NCBI GenBank assembly: GCA_964523735.1
Contig: CAZFYZ010000017.1
Coordinates: forward strand, 1-46,254
DNA from: CAZFYZ01 sp964523735
GTDB taxonomy: Bacteria; Armatimonadota; UBA5829
Length of the DNA stretch: 46,254 bases
Direction of reading: 5' to 3'
The position numbers and the translations under genes are program-made. Shown piece by piece: positions 33,197 to 41,247 of the stretch; the first letter of the stretch is position 1, and each line of letters begins with the position of its first letter. The notes under the pieces are model-generated. The model saw nothing but the letters and a program-made list of their open reading frames with translations. It did not search any database and was not told the origin of the DNA.

Positions 33197-33832
33197 TCAG
33201 TAACCTAGAAATAGACGCATCAGCAGTCTCATTGGCGGCCCGATTATCATTGGCAGCACGCCTGGCGCGAGGAAGATGAGCCCGAGGAAGATCATGAACC
33301 CGTATCGCATCATGAACATATCGTACGTCCGCGCCTGCTCGTAAGGCAGCAGTGAGGAGACGATGTGAGAGCCGTCCAAGGGCGCGATCGGGATCAGGTT
33401 GAAGAGCGCCAGCACGATGCTGATCAGCGCCACCCGCAGCAGGAATGTCTCCACGTTCATCGGAAGTCCACTGCCTACGAACCTGATCGCTAAGCCCAGT
33501 ACGGCTGCGGTCAGAATGTTAGAGAGCGGTCCCCACAGCGATACCCGCAGATTATCCCACCTCGGATGGTTGAAGTTGGCGGGGTTAGTCATGACAGGCT
33601 TGCCCCAGCCGAAGCCGAAGCCCGAGAGCGAGCTGACAACCATCATGATCGTGCCCATCGGGTCCAGGTGATCCAGCGGATTAAGAGAGATCCTCCCCTG
33701 TGCCCGAGGCGTGTCGTCGCCTGCCCGGTAAGCGGCATAGGCGTGGCCGAACTCGTGGATCGTGATGGCTATGACCAACGCCGCCATGGACAGCCCGAAT
33801 TTGTATGCGTCTATATGCTGAAAGCTATCCAT
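33197..33832 (-). CDS. Site-2 protease-like (M50) membrane peptidase
   Basis: A 211-residue integral membrane metalloprotease of the short M50 type. The zinc motif HEFGH lies at about 25-29 in ITIHEFGHAYAAYRAGD, and the second metal region in LFNLIPIAPLDGSHIV at about 155-170. About six helices are predicted. The ATG at 33832 has GGAGG upstream and overlaps the stop of an upstream short frame (TAATG). These proteases cleave substrates within the membrane, but the substrate of the trpS-linked subgroup is not known. Readings that extend the frame upstream give arginine-rich, non-protein-like sequence. Confidence 0.9.
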   Translation of the reverse strand: MDSFQHIDAYKFGLSMAALVIAITIHEFGHAYAAYRAGDDTPRAQGRISLNPLDHLDPMGTIMMVVSSLSGFGFGWGKPVMTNPANFNHPRWDNLRVSLWGPLSNILTAAVLGLAIRFVGSGLPMNVETFLLRVALISIVLALFNLIPIAPLDGSHIVSSLLPYEQARTYDMFMMRYGFMIFLGLIFLAPGVLPMIIGPPMRLLMRLFLGY

Positions 33833-34044
33833 TATCCTCCGGAGACCGTGTAGCCGATCTCTCTGATCTTTGCCGCGAGGCCCCCGTCTATTATACCGGA
33901 TAGATAGCCAGCGACGTAAGGAGGGTTGAAACCTGCCGCGAAAGCCGCGACCGAGTTGGAATCCGCATTCGAGAAGAGCACGCTGCCGGAGAGGCCATCT
34001 AGCGCGGATACGCTGGACGAGTTGTTGGTGCGCCTGAGGATGGG
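33832..34044 (-). pseudogene. Open frame ending in the M50 start, possibly a truncated gene
   Basis: A 70-codon stretch free of stops, beginning after a TGA at 34045 and ending in TAA that overlaps the M50 start (TAATG). Its residues look protein-like: SVSALDGLSGSVLFSNADS, then AGFNPPYVAGYLSGIID, GGLAAKIREIGYTVSGG. No ATG is present; a GTG could give 49 residues but has no ribosome site. Read-through coupling suggests it was once the end of a longer gene whose front has been lost. Family not recognised. A TATAAT at 33896-33891 falls inside it and is likely chance. Confidence 0.4.
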
Positions 34045-34283
34045 TCAGGACTCTGGTGTTTCGACATTTCGGTGTGCCACTGACGTCTCTCTTGGCACGA
34101 AGGCAAGCGACATGCCAAGGCGAGGCCGGATCCCTAGATGCTGGCTGAATGAGAAGCCCGAGGCTTGTGCGTTTGCTGAGGGGTTTCGGGATTTGGCGTA
34201 GTGGTGAGTCAGCGGTCGGCCTGCCACCCGCCATCTAGCCTGATCAGGCCTCAGGAGCACCGAAATCCCGGCCATCCGCCGGC
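34045..34283. other. Stretch without a supported gene
   Basis: About 240 bases between the truncated frame and the VWA gene. It includes the words GGTCAGGACTCTGGTGTTTC and CTTGGCACGAAGGCAAGCGAC, with a weak inverted arrangement (CTTGGCACGAAG with a shifted copy of GCCAAGG). Short open frames on both strands have proline- and arginine-rich sequence unlike proteins. It may be an inserted repeat that removed the front of the adjacent gene. Confidence 0.4.
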
Positions 34284-36101
34284 TTACCTGATCCTGAACA
34301 CTTTCCCCCTCGGCGCAAACGGCAGCGTGTGCCCCTCCGGCAGAAGTATTCCATGCTCGCGGCGGATGCGCAAGCGGTCGCAGTAGCCGTCCGTGATAAC
34401 CAAGATGGGGCCGTCCTTGGGGAAGTCCTCGGCGCGCTCCAGCAGGTCGATCCCCGGCTGCAGAACAGTCCCGCCCCGGCCCCTGATCCTCACTCGGCCC
34501 GCCAGGTCCTCCGGCGGCATGTAGCCCTGATCGTAGGCGGCGGCGTCGCAGAAGACCACGCGAACCATAGGCACATCACGCGACACGCTGTAGCTCGCGA
34601 TTGCGCCCAGGGCCTTGCCCAATGTCCCCCGCTCCATCGAGCCGGATGTGTCCAGAACGACGCCAAACGTCCGGCCATCTTCGGCCCCGGTCGATGGCAC
34701 GTAGCGCGGTCTTGGGATATCCGGTGTGGATGATTGCCTCCGGCTTGGGCGCGCATATGAGCGGACCTTCTCCAGCGGAGCGAAGTGATCGTCGAACCAC
34801 TCCGCCAGCTCCACATCCCAGGGAATCGGCGGCTGCGCGAGCGATCTGATCTCCTCCACGAGGCCGACAGGCAGGTAGCCGCGGCACTGTTCCCGATGGT
34901 ATTCGAGCCCCTGAGCCATACATCGCCTGTAGAGCTCGTCGAGGTCCATACCATCGCCGCGCCTCCACCAATCGGCCTTGCCGCGCTCGAGAATGTCGCA
35001 TACTCCGCGGCCCGCGAGTGTTGCCAGCTTCCGGCATCGGCGGAGGTCCGTGGCGATCCGGTCGTAGATGGACTCCGCGGACTCGCCCTTGAGCTGCGGA
35101 TCGTGCAACAAGCCCATCTTGGGCAGCTCCCCAACCGCCATCTCCACTAGCCAGCCGTTGATCACGAAGTCGCAGGCAAGGTTCCAGAGAAGCGGGTCAC
35201 GGCCCTGTTGTCTGGCGTCGTGCCTAAGCCCCACGTGCAGGAGCTCGTGCGCGATAACGAACCTGGCTTCCTGTTCACCGAGCCCCGCTCCGGGGTTGAC
35301 GAAGATCTCCTTGCTGTAGCAGTCGACCGCCGCTATGGAAATGCCCATCTGCTGGCAGATCCTGGGCTCCTCGACAAGCTGGAAGTTGGCGGCCATCGCT
35401 CCCAGGAGCGGGTAGTTGTTGATGATCCAGTTCTGCGCCCGGCGAGCCGGAGTCATCGCCTGGTTGGCGGCGCCCATCGCGGTCTCATACCCTGCCGCAA
35501 CGCTGATCGCGCTGGCGACAGCGGCGGAGAGCCCGACTCCGAAGAGGCCCTTCCAATCCACATCACGCCCCCAGTAGGAGTCGTGGTCGATCAGCATATC
35601 CCGCGCTCCCATGCCGGCGACACCTGACCGCTGAAGATTGGGGGGAACACCATCCTCGCACAGCGCGGCGTACAACTGCTCCTCACTCCTGCCGGCGAAC
35701 TCCGGCTGCGCCTCGATGCCCTGAGGCGGGCGGCCCAGCCTCAGGTCCTTCAGGAACTGCGCAACGAAGCAGTCGCACGCGATGTTCCATTCAGTGGCCT
35801 TGGGCCTATCCTGGAGATGTCCGAACCCCAGGTGCAGTAGGCAGTGAGCGATCACATAGACCCATTCGTCGACTTCAGCCCTACGATGTGGGTTGCCGAT
35901 CACGTAACCGCCCTTCGTGACGACCCCGTAGCTGTCTGTCGGCCACACGATGTGCGTGCCGGGCTGATCCTGGCGCCAGAAGAGGACGCGCGCCGCCAGC
36001 GGAGCGAACATTGGGTGCTGCTCAATCAGTTCAGTCGCCCGCACGAAGTCACGCTCAGCAGCGTCTTCGGCCTTTGCGTTTCCTCCTCTACTGCGAGCCA
36101 T
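34284..36101 (-). CDS. VWA-domain protein with a duplicated metallopeptidase-like region
   Basis: A 605-residue protein of the DUF2201/COG3864 type, cytosolic with no signal peptide. It holds two similar metallopeptidase-like blocks. Block 1 has YVIAHCLLHLGFGH (83-96) and WNIACDCFVAQFL (105-117); block 2 has FVIAHELLHVGLRHD (281-295) and WNLACDFVINGWL (306-318). Only block 2 keeps the HExxH glutamate (E286). A VWA domain follows with the metal-ion site DTSGS at 484-488. The segment after about 185 is Ala/Gly-rich. It overlaps the AAA gene by 14 bases, and the pair is likely a chaperone-like or protein-remodelling complex; target unknown. Confidence 0.85.
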   Translation of the reverse strand: MARSRGGNAKAEDAAERDFVRATELIEQHPMFAPLAARVLFWRQDQPGTHIVWPTDSYGVVTKGGYVIGNPHRRAEVDEWVYVIAHCLLHLGFGHLQDRPKATEWNIACDCFVAQFLKDLRLGRPPQGIEAQPEFAGRSEEQLYAALCEDGVPPNLQRSGVAGMGARDMLIDHDSYWGRDVDWKGLFGVGLSAAVASAISVAAGYETAMGAANQAMTPARRAQNWIINNYPLLGAMAANFQLVEEPRICQQMGISIAAVDCYSKEIFVNPGAGLGEQEARFVIAHELLHVGLRHDARQQGRDPLLWNLACDFVINGWLVEMAVGELPKMGLLHDPQLKGESAESIYDRIATDLRRCRKLATLAGRGVCDILERGKADWWRRGDGMDLDELYRRCMAQGLEYHREQCRGYLPVGLVEEIRSLAQPPIPWDVELAEWFDDHFAPLEKVRSYARPSRRQSSTPDIPRPRYVPSTGAEDGRTFGVVLDTSGSMERGTLGKALGAIASYSVSRDVPMVRVVFCDAAAYDQGYMPPEDLAGRVRIRGRGGTVLQPGIDLLERAEDFPKDGPILVITDGYCDRLRIRREHGILLPEGHTLPFAPRGKVFRIR

Positions 36102-37155
36102 TCTGCTTCTCCGCCAGCCTCGGCAGATCGCGGATTACCTCGACGACAAACCACCCGGGCAGTGCATTCAGCCCCTCGTCAGTCGCGACAACCATCTGAG
36201 CGATTTCGAGGCTGATCGACGCCAGGTCCTTGATAAGCGACTTCGCGGTGATCGCCAACTCGCGCCCGGCGGGCGTGACTGAGGCATTCTCCGGGGGCAG
36301 TTCCTTCGCAATCTGCGCGCGGAACGACTGTGCGAGGAAGTAGAGCACATCGCGCTCGTCGGGCTCTCGAGGCCAGCCGACCTCGCCCTTCAGAATCGCG
36401 GCCAGGCGGTATCTGCTCCTGATCTGCTTCACGAACGCCTTGAACTGACCCGCGTGATTTGGCGAGAGACAACCGTAGGCAAGCACCTCCATGCACTCGT
36501 CCGTGATGGCGTCGCCGTAGGCCTGCAGCGCATCGCTGAGCATATGCCACGACCTGGGGCTGGAGAAGCACTCCTCGTGCTTCGGCGGCTGACTCCAGAG
36601 GTGGTCGGGCCGGGTCTGGATGTACTCGATCACCAGCGGATGAATCCCCTCCGCCAGTGCCCACTCCAGCCAGTCGCGATGCGACACCCGCAGATGGACG
36701 TGTACCATGCGGTTGAGTAGCGCGGAGGACATCGGCTTCACGATCGCGCTGTCCTGCGCCCTGTTGCCCGCGCCGACCACGATGGATCCCTCGGGCAGGT
36801 AGTACTCACCAATCCTGCGCTCGTGAATGAGGCTGTAGAACGACTTCTGCACCTCGTGAGAGCAGGCGTTGAGTTCATCCAGAAAAAGGCAATACGGCTC
36901 CTTGCGCGCGATCGTGCTTGGCGGGCAAAAGCGGCTCGTGCCATCGATGATCTGAGGCACGCCGATGATATCCTCGGGCGCAAGCTGGCTGCCGAGGAGC
37001 GAGACGCACGGAAGCCCCAGCCGCTCCGCAAACTGAGTGACCAGTGATGACTTTCCCGCGCCTGGAGGCCCCCAGATGAACACCGGCCGAACCAGGGCGA
37101 CGTTCAGGAGGAAGTCAGAAAGCTGCTTTTGAGTTACGCTGAATGATGAGTTCAT
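36088..37155 (-). CDS. MoxR-type AAA+ ATPase
   Basis: A 355-residue AAA+ protein. Walker A is GPPGAGKSS within RPVFIWGPPGAGKSSLVTQF, Walker B is YCLFLDELNACSHEVQKSF, and GAGNRAQDSAIVKPMSSALL-N carries the sensor 1 and arginine-finger region. MoxR ATPases usually act with VWA proteins in assembling or activating enzyme complexes. The ATG at 37155 is preferred because the homologous core starts there; an ATG at 37281 would add 42 residues of atypical sequence. Its stop overlaps the start of the VWA gene, so expression is coupled. Confidence 0.87.
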   Translation of the reverse strand: MNSSFSVTQKQLSDFLLNVALVRPVFIWGPPGAGKSSLVTQFAERLGLPCVSLLGSQLAPEDIIGVPQIIDGTSRFCPPSTIARKEPYCLFLDELNACSHEVQKSFYSLIHERRIGEYYLPEGSIVVGAGNRAQDSAIVKPMSSALLNRMVHVHLRVSHRDWLEWALAEGIHPLVIEYIQTRPDHLWSQPPKHEECFSSPRSWHMLSDALQAYGDAITDECMEVLAYGCLSPNHAGQFKAFVKQIRSRYRLAAILKGEVGWPREPDERDVLYFLAQSFRAQIAKELPPENASVTPAGRELAITAKSLIKDLASISLEIAQMVVATDEGLNALPGWFVVEVIRDLPRLAEKQNGSQ

Positions 37156-37373
37156 GGCTTCAACATGGGGTAATGCGCCGATTGTACGAGAAAGCCCTGC
37201 TGGTTCCCATACACAGACAGCAGGATATACCAAGAGATTGGATTCAGTCTCCCGTGGGATCGTCACATGAAGCTTGGACATTTTGCGCAGGCGGCACTAT
37301 CGCAAGTTGCAGAGCGTGAACCGCACGTTGGAACGATATCTACTGACAGCCAGTCTAGTGATCAGGTGACAAG

Positions 37374-38180
37374 ATGAGAATCAACCTGATCCCGGCGGTC
37401 CTGATCTCGGTTGTGACATTCGTGGTCTTCCGCGCGGCGTATCTGAGATGGGCATCAAAGCCCGCGCGGGTGGGGCTGGTGCTGGTTGCTGCCGTGCTGA
37501 TGGTCCCGGGAGTGTGGTTCGTCAGCAACTACCTGCTCTTGATCCCCTGCGCCGATTGGTTCATCGAGTTCCACGCACTGCCAGGGGTGGAGGCGCTGTC
37601 GGGACTCGTCGGCGGGATGCTCGGGATCATGTTCGCTTCCTCAAAGCTCCGTCCGGATCCGCTGAACAGGCCGGTGCTGCTGGTCTGCGGCGCGCTGGCC
37701 CTCGGACTGGTCATCACGCCTTTCGTTAAGCAGCTCTTCTTCAGCGTCACTTACTACGGCGATCTCAAGAGCGAATGGAATGACGGGGTCTGCCTGCAGT
37801 CTACCGGCTACACCTGCGTTCCCGCCTGCTGCGTGACAGTGATTCGATTGCTTGGCGGCAGCGTGACGGAGCCGGAGCTTGCCCGCGCCGCCGGGAGCTG
37901 TGTCGGGGGAACTGAGTGCTGGTATATGAAGCGTGCCCTGCGGAAGCGCGGCTATGAGCTGACATTCGTCAACATCCGCAAGGCCTCCGAGGCCCCGGTT
38001 CATTCCATCGTCGGGGTGAAGGTCGGGTCGCTCGGTCACGTTGTGGTCTTCCTGGACAAGGACAAGCGCGGGGTCACGGTGGGAGAGCCCTTGAGTGGTC
38101 GGAAGTACTATACGTGGTCAAAGTTCCAGCGGCGGTACAATCCGGAGCGGATGTGCTTCGTGATTACGAAGCGGCGCTAA
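37374..38180 (+). CDS. Membrane protein with a C39-like peptidase domain
   Basis: A 268-residue protein. Four hydrophobic segments (about 5-22, 33-52, 72-88, 98-118) precede a papain-like C39 domain. LQSTGYTCVPACCVTVIRLL supplies the oxyanion glutamine Q142 and nucleophile C148; H222 lies in LGHVVVFLDKD. The usual aspartate of the triad region reads E238 in VGEPLSG. C39 domains normally trim double-glycine leaders before export by ABC transporters, but no transporter is fused or adjacent. AGGTGA precedes the ATG. Substrate unknown. Confidence 0.75.
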   Translation: MRINLIPAVLISVVTFVVFRAAYLRWASKPARVGLVLVAAVLMVPGVWFVSNYLLLIPCADWFIEFHALPGVEALSGLVGGMLGIMFASSKLRPDPLNRPVLLVCGALALGLVITPFVKQLFFSVTYYGDLKSEWNDGVCLQSTGYTCVPACCVTVIRLLGGSVTEPELARAAGSCVGGTECWYMKRALRKRGYELTFVNIRKASEAPVHSIVGVKVGSLGHVVVFLDKDKRGVTVGEPLSGRKYYTWSKFQRRYNPERMCFVITKRR

Positions 38181-38201
38181 AGACGCCGCACTCCCCACGG
38201 G

Positions 38202-38780
38202 TCACCCCTTCGCCGCTACCCTCACCCTCGCCGGCCTCAGCACCTTGCCATCGAGCGTGTAGCCCTTCTCGAACTCCTCGATGATCGTATTCTCGGGGTA
38301 ATCGTCGGTCTCGGTGCGCATCATGGCCTCGTGAAGCTCGGGGTTGAACTCCTGGCCGACGGCATCGATCGGCTTGAGGCCCTCTTTGGTCAACACATCG
38401 CCGATCTGCCGCATCGTGAGCGCGACCCCTTCGACTAGCGATTCGTAGGAGTGCTGAGCCTCCGCGGCATCCATTGCGCGCTGGAAGTTATCAAGAATGG
38501 GCAAGAGCTTGAGGATAAGTTCTTCACGAGCGCAGCCGATCTGCCGTGCGGTCTCGTCTCGCTGACGCTTGCGGTAGTTGTCGAAGTCGGCAAGCGTCCT
38601 GAGGTAGCTGTTGCGCGATTCCTCGGCATCCGCCCGAAGCTTGTCTATCTCATCTCGCAGCTCTGCAAGATCGGTATCCAGAATGTCCTGCTCCGTCTCT
38701 TCCGTCACTTCGGCCTGTTCCTCCGCCTCGACTTCCACCTTCCTCGGCTCCTCGCTATGCTCTGTGCCCCTGTGCTTCAT
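38202..38780 (-). CDS. grpE: Nucleotide exchange factor GrpE
   Basis: GrpE releases ADP from DnaK and so resets the Hsp70 chaperone cycle. The 192-residue protein has an acidic variable front (1-35), a long coiled helix (to about 90) with LADFDNYRKRQRDETARQ, and the C-terminal beta domain ending in GYTLDGKVLRPARVRVA. GQEFNPELHEAMM is the family signature. It is downstream of the chaperonin gene on the same strand, separated by a palindromic element. dnaK does not follow; the next gene is convergent. Confidence 0.96.
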   Translation of the reverse strand: MKHRGTEHSEEPRKVEVEAEEQAEVTEETEQDILDTDLAELRDEIDKLRADAEESRNSYLRTLADFDNYRKRQRDETARQIGCAREELILKLLPILDNFQRAMDAAEAQHSYESLVEGVALTMRQIGDVLTKEGLKPIDAVGQEFNPELHEAMMRTETDDYPENTIIEEFEKGYTLDGKVLRPARVRVAAKG

Positions 38781-38802
38781 GTCCTACTTCCGTACCTTGC
38801 TC

Positions 38803-38894
38803 AATCGCGAAACCCCGAAACGGGCGAAACCTCGAAAGGGAAAGACTTAATGCGCGCTTTTCGGGCTTTCGCTTCTTTCGGGCTTTCGCGATAA
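38803..38894. repeat. CGAAA-word inverted repeat between chaperonin and grpE
   Basis: The left arm is built of ATCGCGAAACCCCGAAACGG and GGGCGAAACCTCGAAAGGG; the right arm of TTTTCGGGCTTTCGC and TTCTTTCGGGCTTTCGCGAT, forming a long imperfect hairpin. It resembles the element between acpP and fabF (14404-14478). Confidence 0.7.
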
Positions 38895-38901
38895 GGATAT
38901 G

Positions 38902-40464
38902 TCAATCGGCCAAGGCGGTCCCGGCGGATTCGTCGCGTTTTCTGATGATTGTGTTGATGCGCAGGATGGCCTCCGCGACTTCGAAGGCCGATCTCAGCGC
39001 GTAAAGCTTCACCGCCGCCGGGTCCACGATCCCCAGCTTCGACATGTCAGCGATCTCTCCGCTGTCGCAGTCGACCGCCAGACAAGTATTCCCCGATTCC
39101 GCCTGCGCCGCGACCGCGTCTTCGACTTTCTCCAGAGGATTGAACCCGGCGTTGGAGACGATCTGCGCCATCGGCTTCTTCAGTGCCGCGGCGACGGAGT
39201 CCATTCCATACGCCGCCATCCCGCGAACTCCATCGCGAGAGCTGATGACGTGCCTGGCCGCCGCCACTTCGATCGCCCCGCCGCCGGCTACAACGCCCGA
39301 GTTGACAGCGGCCTGAACAGCTCCAGCGGCATCACGAGCGATGCGCTCTCGTTCGTCCTTGACCTCACGCGTCGATGCGCCGACGAGCACTGTGGCGACC
39401 TTGCCGTCCGCCCCGCCGACCACTCTGATATGGTCGAGTCGCTCATCCTCGTATACCCGGTCGCAGTGACCGAGGAAACTCTCCAGCTCAGCCGCGTGCT
39501 TAGCCAAACCCGCGCGCTTCATCGTGCGTGCGCCTGTCAACTCGACCAGCCGGGCGATGTCCCGCGACGATAATCTGCGAACAGCCAGCACGCCCGCATC
39601 CGTCAGCAGTTCCTCGGCAATCGGATCGATGGCCTTGGCAGCAGCGACAAATCTGACGCCCAGGTCGATGACTTTGAGGACATTGGCCGCGAACTCCTCC
39701 TGGAGGGCCAGGTGCTTCGCGAATCCGGACTCGGTGCCGAGTGCATCGTCCTCGACTTTCGGAGGCTCCAGCGCATCATCAATCACCAGCACCTTGGCGT
39801 CTCGCACTTCGCGCGGCATCTGCCGATTCACGCGCTGCTTGTCGATGATGATCCCCGCAAAGACCTGGCTCGGCGCGCCCTCTTGCGCGAGCACCGTGTC
39901 ACTAAGCGAGAAACCGGGGTCTCGCAGAGTATCCATACCCGTCAGGCGGGCTGACTCTACGATCAGTTCAGCGATGTCGTGATGGCCTCTCGCCGCGATC
40001 AGTGCGGTCTGCACGAGGGCGGGATCGTCGAGGTCAGTGATCTCTCTCGCCGACGCCTGAATATGCTCCAGCGCCTGATCGACACCGGCTCGCATACCCT
40101 CGATCACTTTCGCCACTGGCACGCCTCGGCTCACGTGCCCCGCGCCCTCCAAGATCAGAGCGCTCGCCAGAAGTGTGGTGGTGGTGGTGCCGTCGCCTAT
40201 GGCCTCTTCCTGCGCGCGGGCTGCCTTTATCAGCATCCGGGCGGCGGGATGGGTGGTATCGATCTTATCAAGGATCGTCGCTCCGTCGTTAGTGACCGTG
40301 ACATCGCCGAAGCGATCCACGAGCATACAATCCAGCCCCTTAGGCCCGATCGTGCCCTCCACCGCCGAAGCCAGCGCGGCAATGGCCTGCGCATTGGTGA
40401 CCAATGCAGTCGCGCGTTCGTCAACGTCGCCAGTCTTACTCGCTTGCTTGATGTTACTCGTCAT
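38902..40464 (-). CDS. Group III (thermosome-like) chaperonin
   Basis: A 520-residue chaperonin of the archaeal/eukaryotic group II fold rather than GroEL type. Evidence is the N-terminal LASAVEGTIGPKGLDCMLVD, VTVTNDGATILDKID (55-69) and GDGTTTTTLLASALI (90-104), the C-terminal MDSVAAALKKPMAQIVSNAG and AEAILRINTIIRKRD. Such bacterial group III chaperonins are known from Carboxydothermus and some other Firmicutes-related genomes, where they lie with Hsp70 genes; they use a built-in lid and no GroES. Here the gene is directly before grpE. No CIRCE operator is visible in the leader. Confidence 0.93.
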   Translation of the reverse strand: MTSNIKQASKTGDVDERATALVTNAQAIAALASAVEGTIGPKGLDCMLVDRFGDVTVTNDGATILDKIDTTHPAARMLIKAARAQEEAIGDGTTTTTLLASALILEGAGHVSRGVPVAKVIEGMRAGVDQALEHIQASAREITDLDDPALVQTALIAARGHHDIAELIVESARLTGMDTLRDPGFSLSDTVLAQEGAPSQVFAGIIIDKQRVNRQMPREVRDAKVLVIDDALEPPKVEDDALGTESGFAKHLALQEEFAANVLKVIDLGVRFVAAAKAIDPIAEELLTDAGVLAVRRLSSRDIARLVELTGARTMKRAGLAKHAAELESFLGHCDRVYEDERLDHIRVVGGADGKVATVLVGASTREVKDERERIARDAAGAVQAAVNSGVVAGGGAIEVAAARHVISSRDGVRGMAAYGMDSVAAALKKPMAQIVSNAGFNPLEKVEDAVAAQAESGNTCLAVDCDSGEIADMSKLGIVDPAAVKLYALRSAFEVAEAILRINTIIRKRDESAGTALAD

Positions 40465-40499
40465 ATCTACAGAATGGTTGCCCTTTCGGCGCCCTCGAT

Positions 40500-40528
40500 A
40501 TTATGACATACCCTGCCGTTTCCGTAAA
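40500..40528 (-). promoter_or_regulatory. Probable promoter of the chaperonin-grpE unit
   Basis: On the minus strand TTTACG (40528-40523) and CATAAT (40505-40500) have a 17-base spacer and end 35 bases before the ATG. No CIRCE inverted repeat or obvious heat-shock operator accompanies it. Confidence 0.45.
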
Positions 40529-40667
40529 GGCCGGTTCCGGAACACTACGTCACTCCCGTTCGTCTGTTCATTGGTGGTCGCTTGACCGGGAGGAACCCGG
40601 TAGCGGCATATCGAACTGGTTGAGGAACAGATTACATGTTACGGCACCACACAAGGGGGACGCTGAG

Positions 40668-41111
40668 TTGGCGATGAGATACGGCAGGGCTCTTTGCAGA
40701 ATGGTAATCGTGGCGCTTGCGCTTGCGTTGGGCTTCTCGGCTGCGGGTTGCGGCGGCGGAGGCGGTGGGGGCGGGTCCACTACGGACACAACTGCACCCA
40801 GCATCACGAGTCCAACGATCAGTGCATCCATCTTGCAGCCCGTCGACCAAGTTCTGACGATCACTGCCCGCGTCACGGACAACACCGGAGTCAGCTCTGT
40901 CGTCGGCACTCTCACCCCGACGTCTGGTCCGGTTGTTACGATCACATTGACAGGTTCGGGCGGCAACTACTCCGGAACCTGGGGCGCCAACATAGCCAAG
41001 AGCCCTGGAACATACCAGGTCCGCGTGGTCGCCAGGGACGCCCAGAACAACACAGCGACCTCGGCCGCTATGACATTGACAGTCGAGGGGCCGCCCCTCC
41101 CACCCACATAG
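40668..41111 (+). CDS. Predicted lipoprotein with an Ig/cadherin-like domain
   Basis: About 147 residues. The signal (MVIVALALALGFSAAGC) ends in a lipobox AAGC followed by an eight-glycine linker. The rest is one beta-sandwich domain: VLTITARVTDNTGVSSVVGT, VVTITLTGSGGNYSGTW, TYQVRVVARDAQNNTATS, as in adhesion-type bacterial Ig domains. TTG 40668 is favoured by GGGGGA seven bases upstream; ATG 40674 is the alternative. Probably a surface- or periplasm-facing anchored protein. The 203-base gap upstream is shared with the divergent chaperonin promoter. Confidence 0.65.
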   Translation: MAMRYGRALCRMVIVALALALGFSAAGCGGGGGGGGSTTDTTAPSITSPTISASILQPVDQVLTITARVTDNTGVSSVVGTLTPTSGPVVTITLTGSGGNYSGTWGANIAKSPGTYQVRVVARDAQNNTATSAAMTLTVEGPPLPPT

Positions 41112-41247
41112 GTTACTGCTGCGGGGACTGCCTGATCCTTGCAGGAGAGCCCAGAATCTCCCGCGCCGATTCCGGTCAAGAACATATGCACCTGGCACGT
41201 GAGGGTACTATAGAGGATAACGCGCAGTCCGAGGAGATCTCTTAAGA

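Noticed and set aside
33891..33896. TATAAT box as promoter of the M50 gene
   Set aside because: It lies within a frame that appears coding and coupled to M50, and the -35 match (TTACGT, 18-base spacer) is weak. Kept only as a possibility.
34045..34275. A 76-codon minus-strand frame before the truncated gene
   Set aside because: The sequence is low in hydrophobic core residues and appears to come from repeat-like intergenic DNA. No ribosome site was seen.
40465..40510. CIRCE operator at the chaperonin promoter
   Set aside because: No TTAGCACTC-N9-GAGTGCTAA or close variant is present in the leader.
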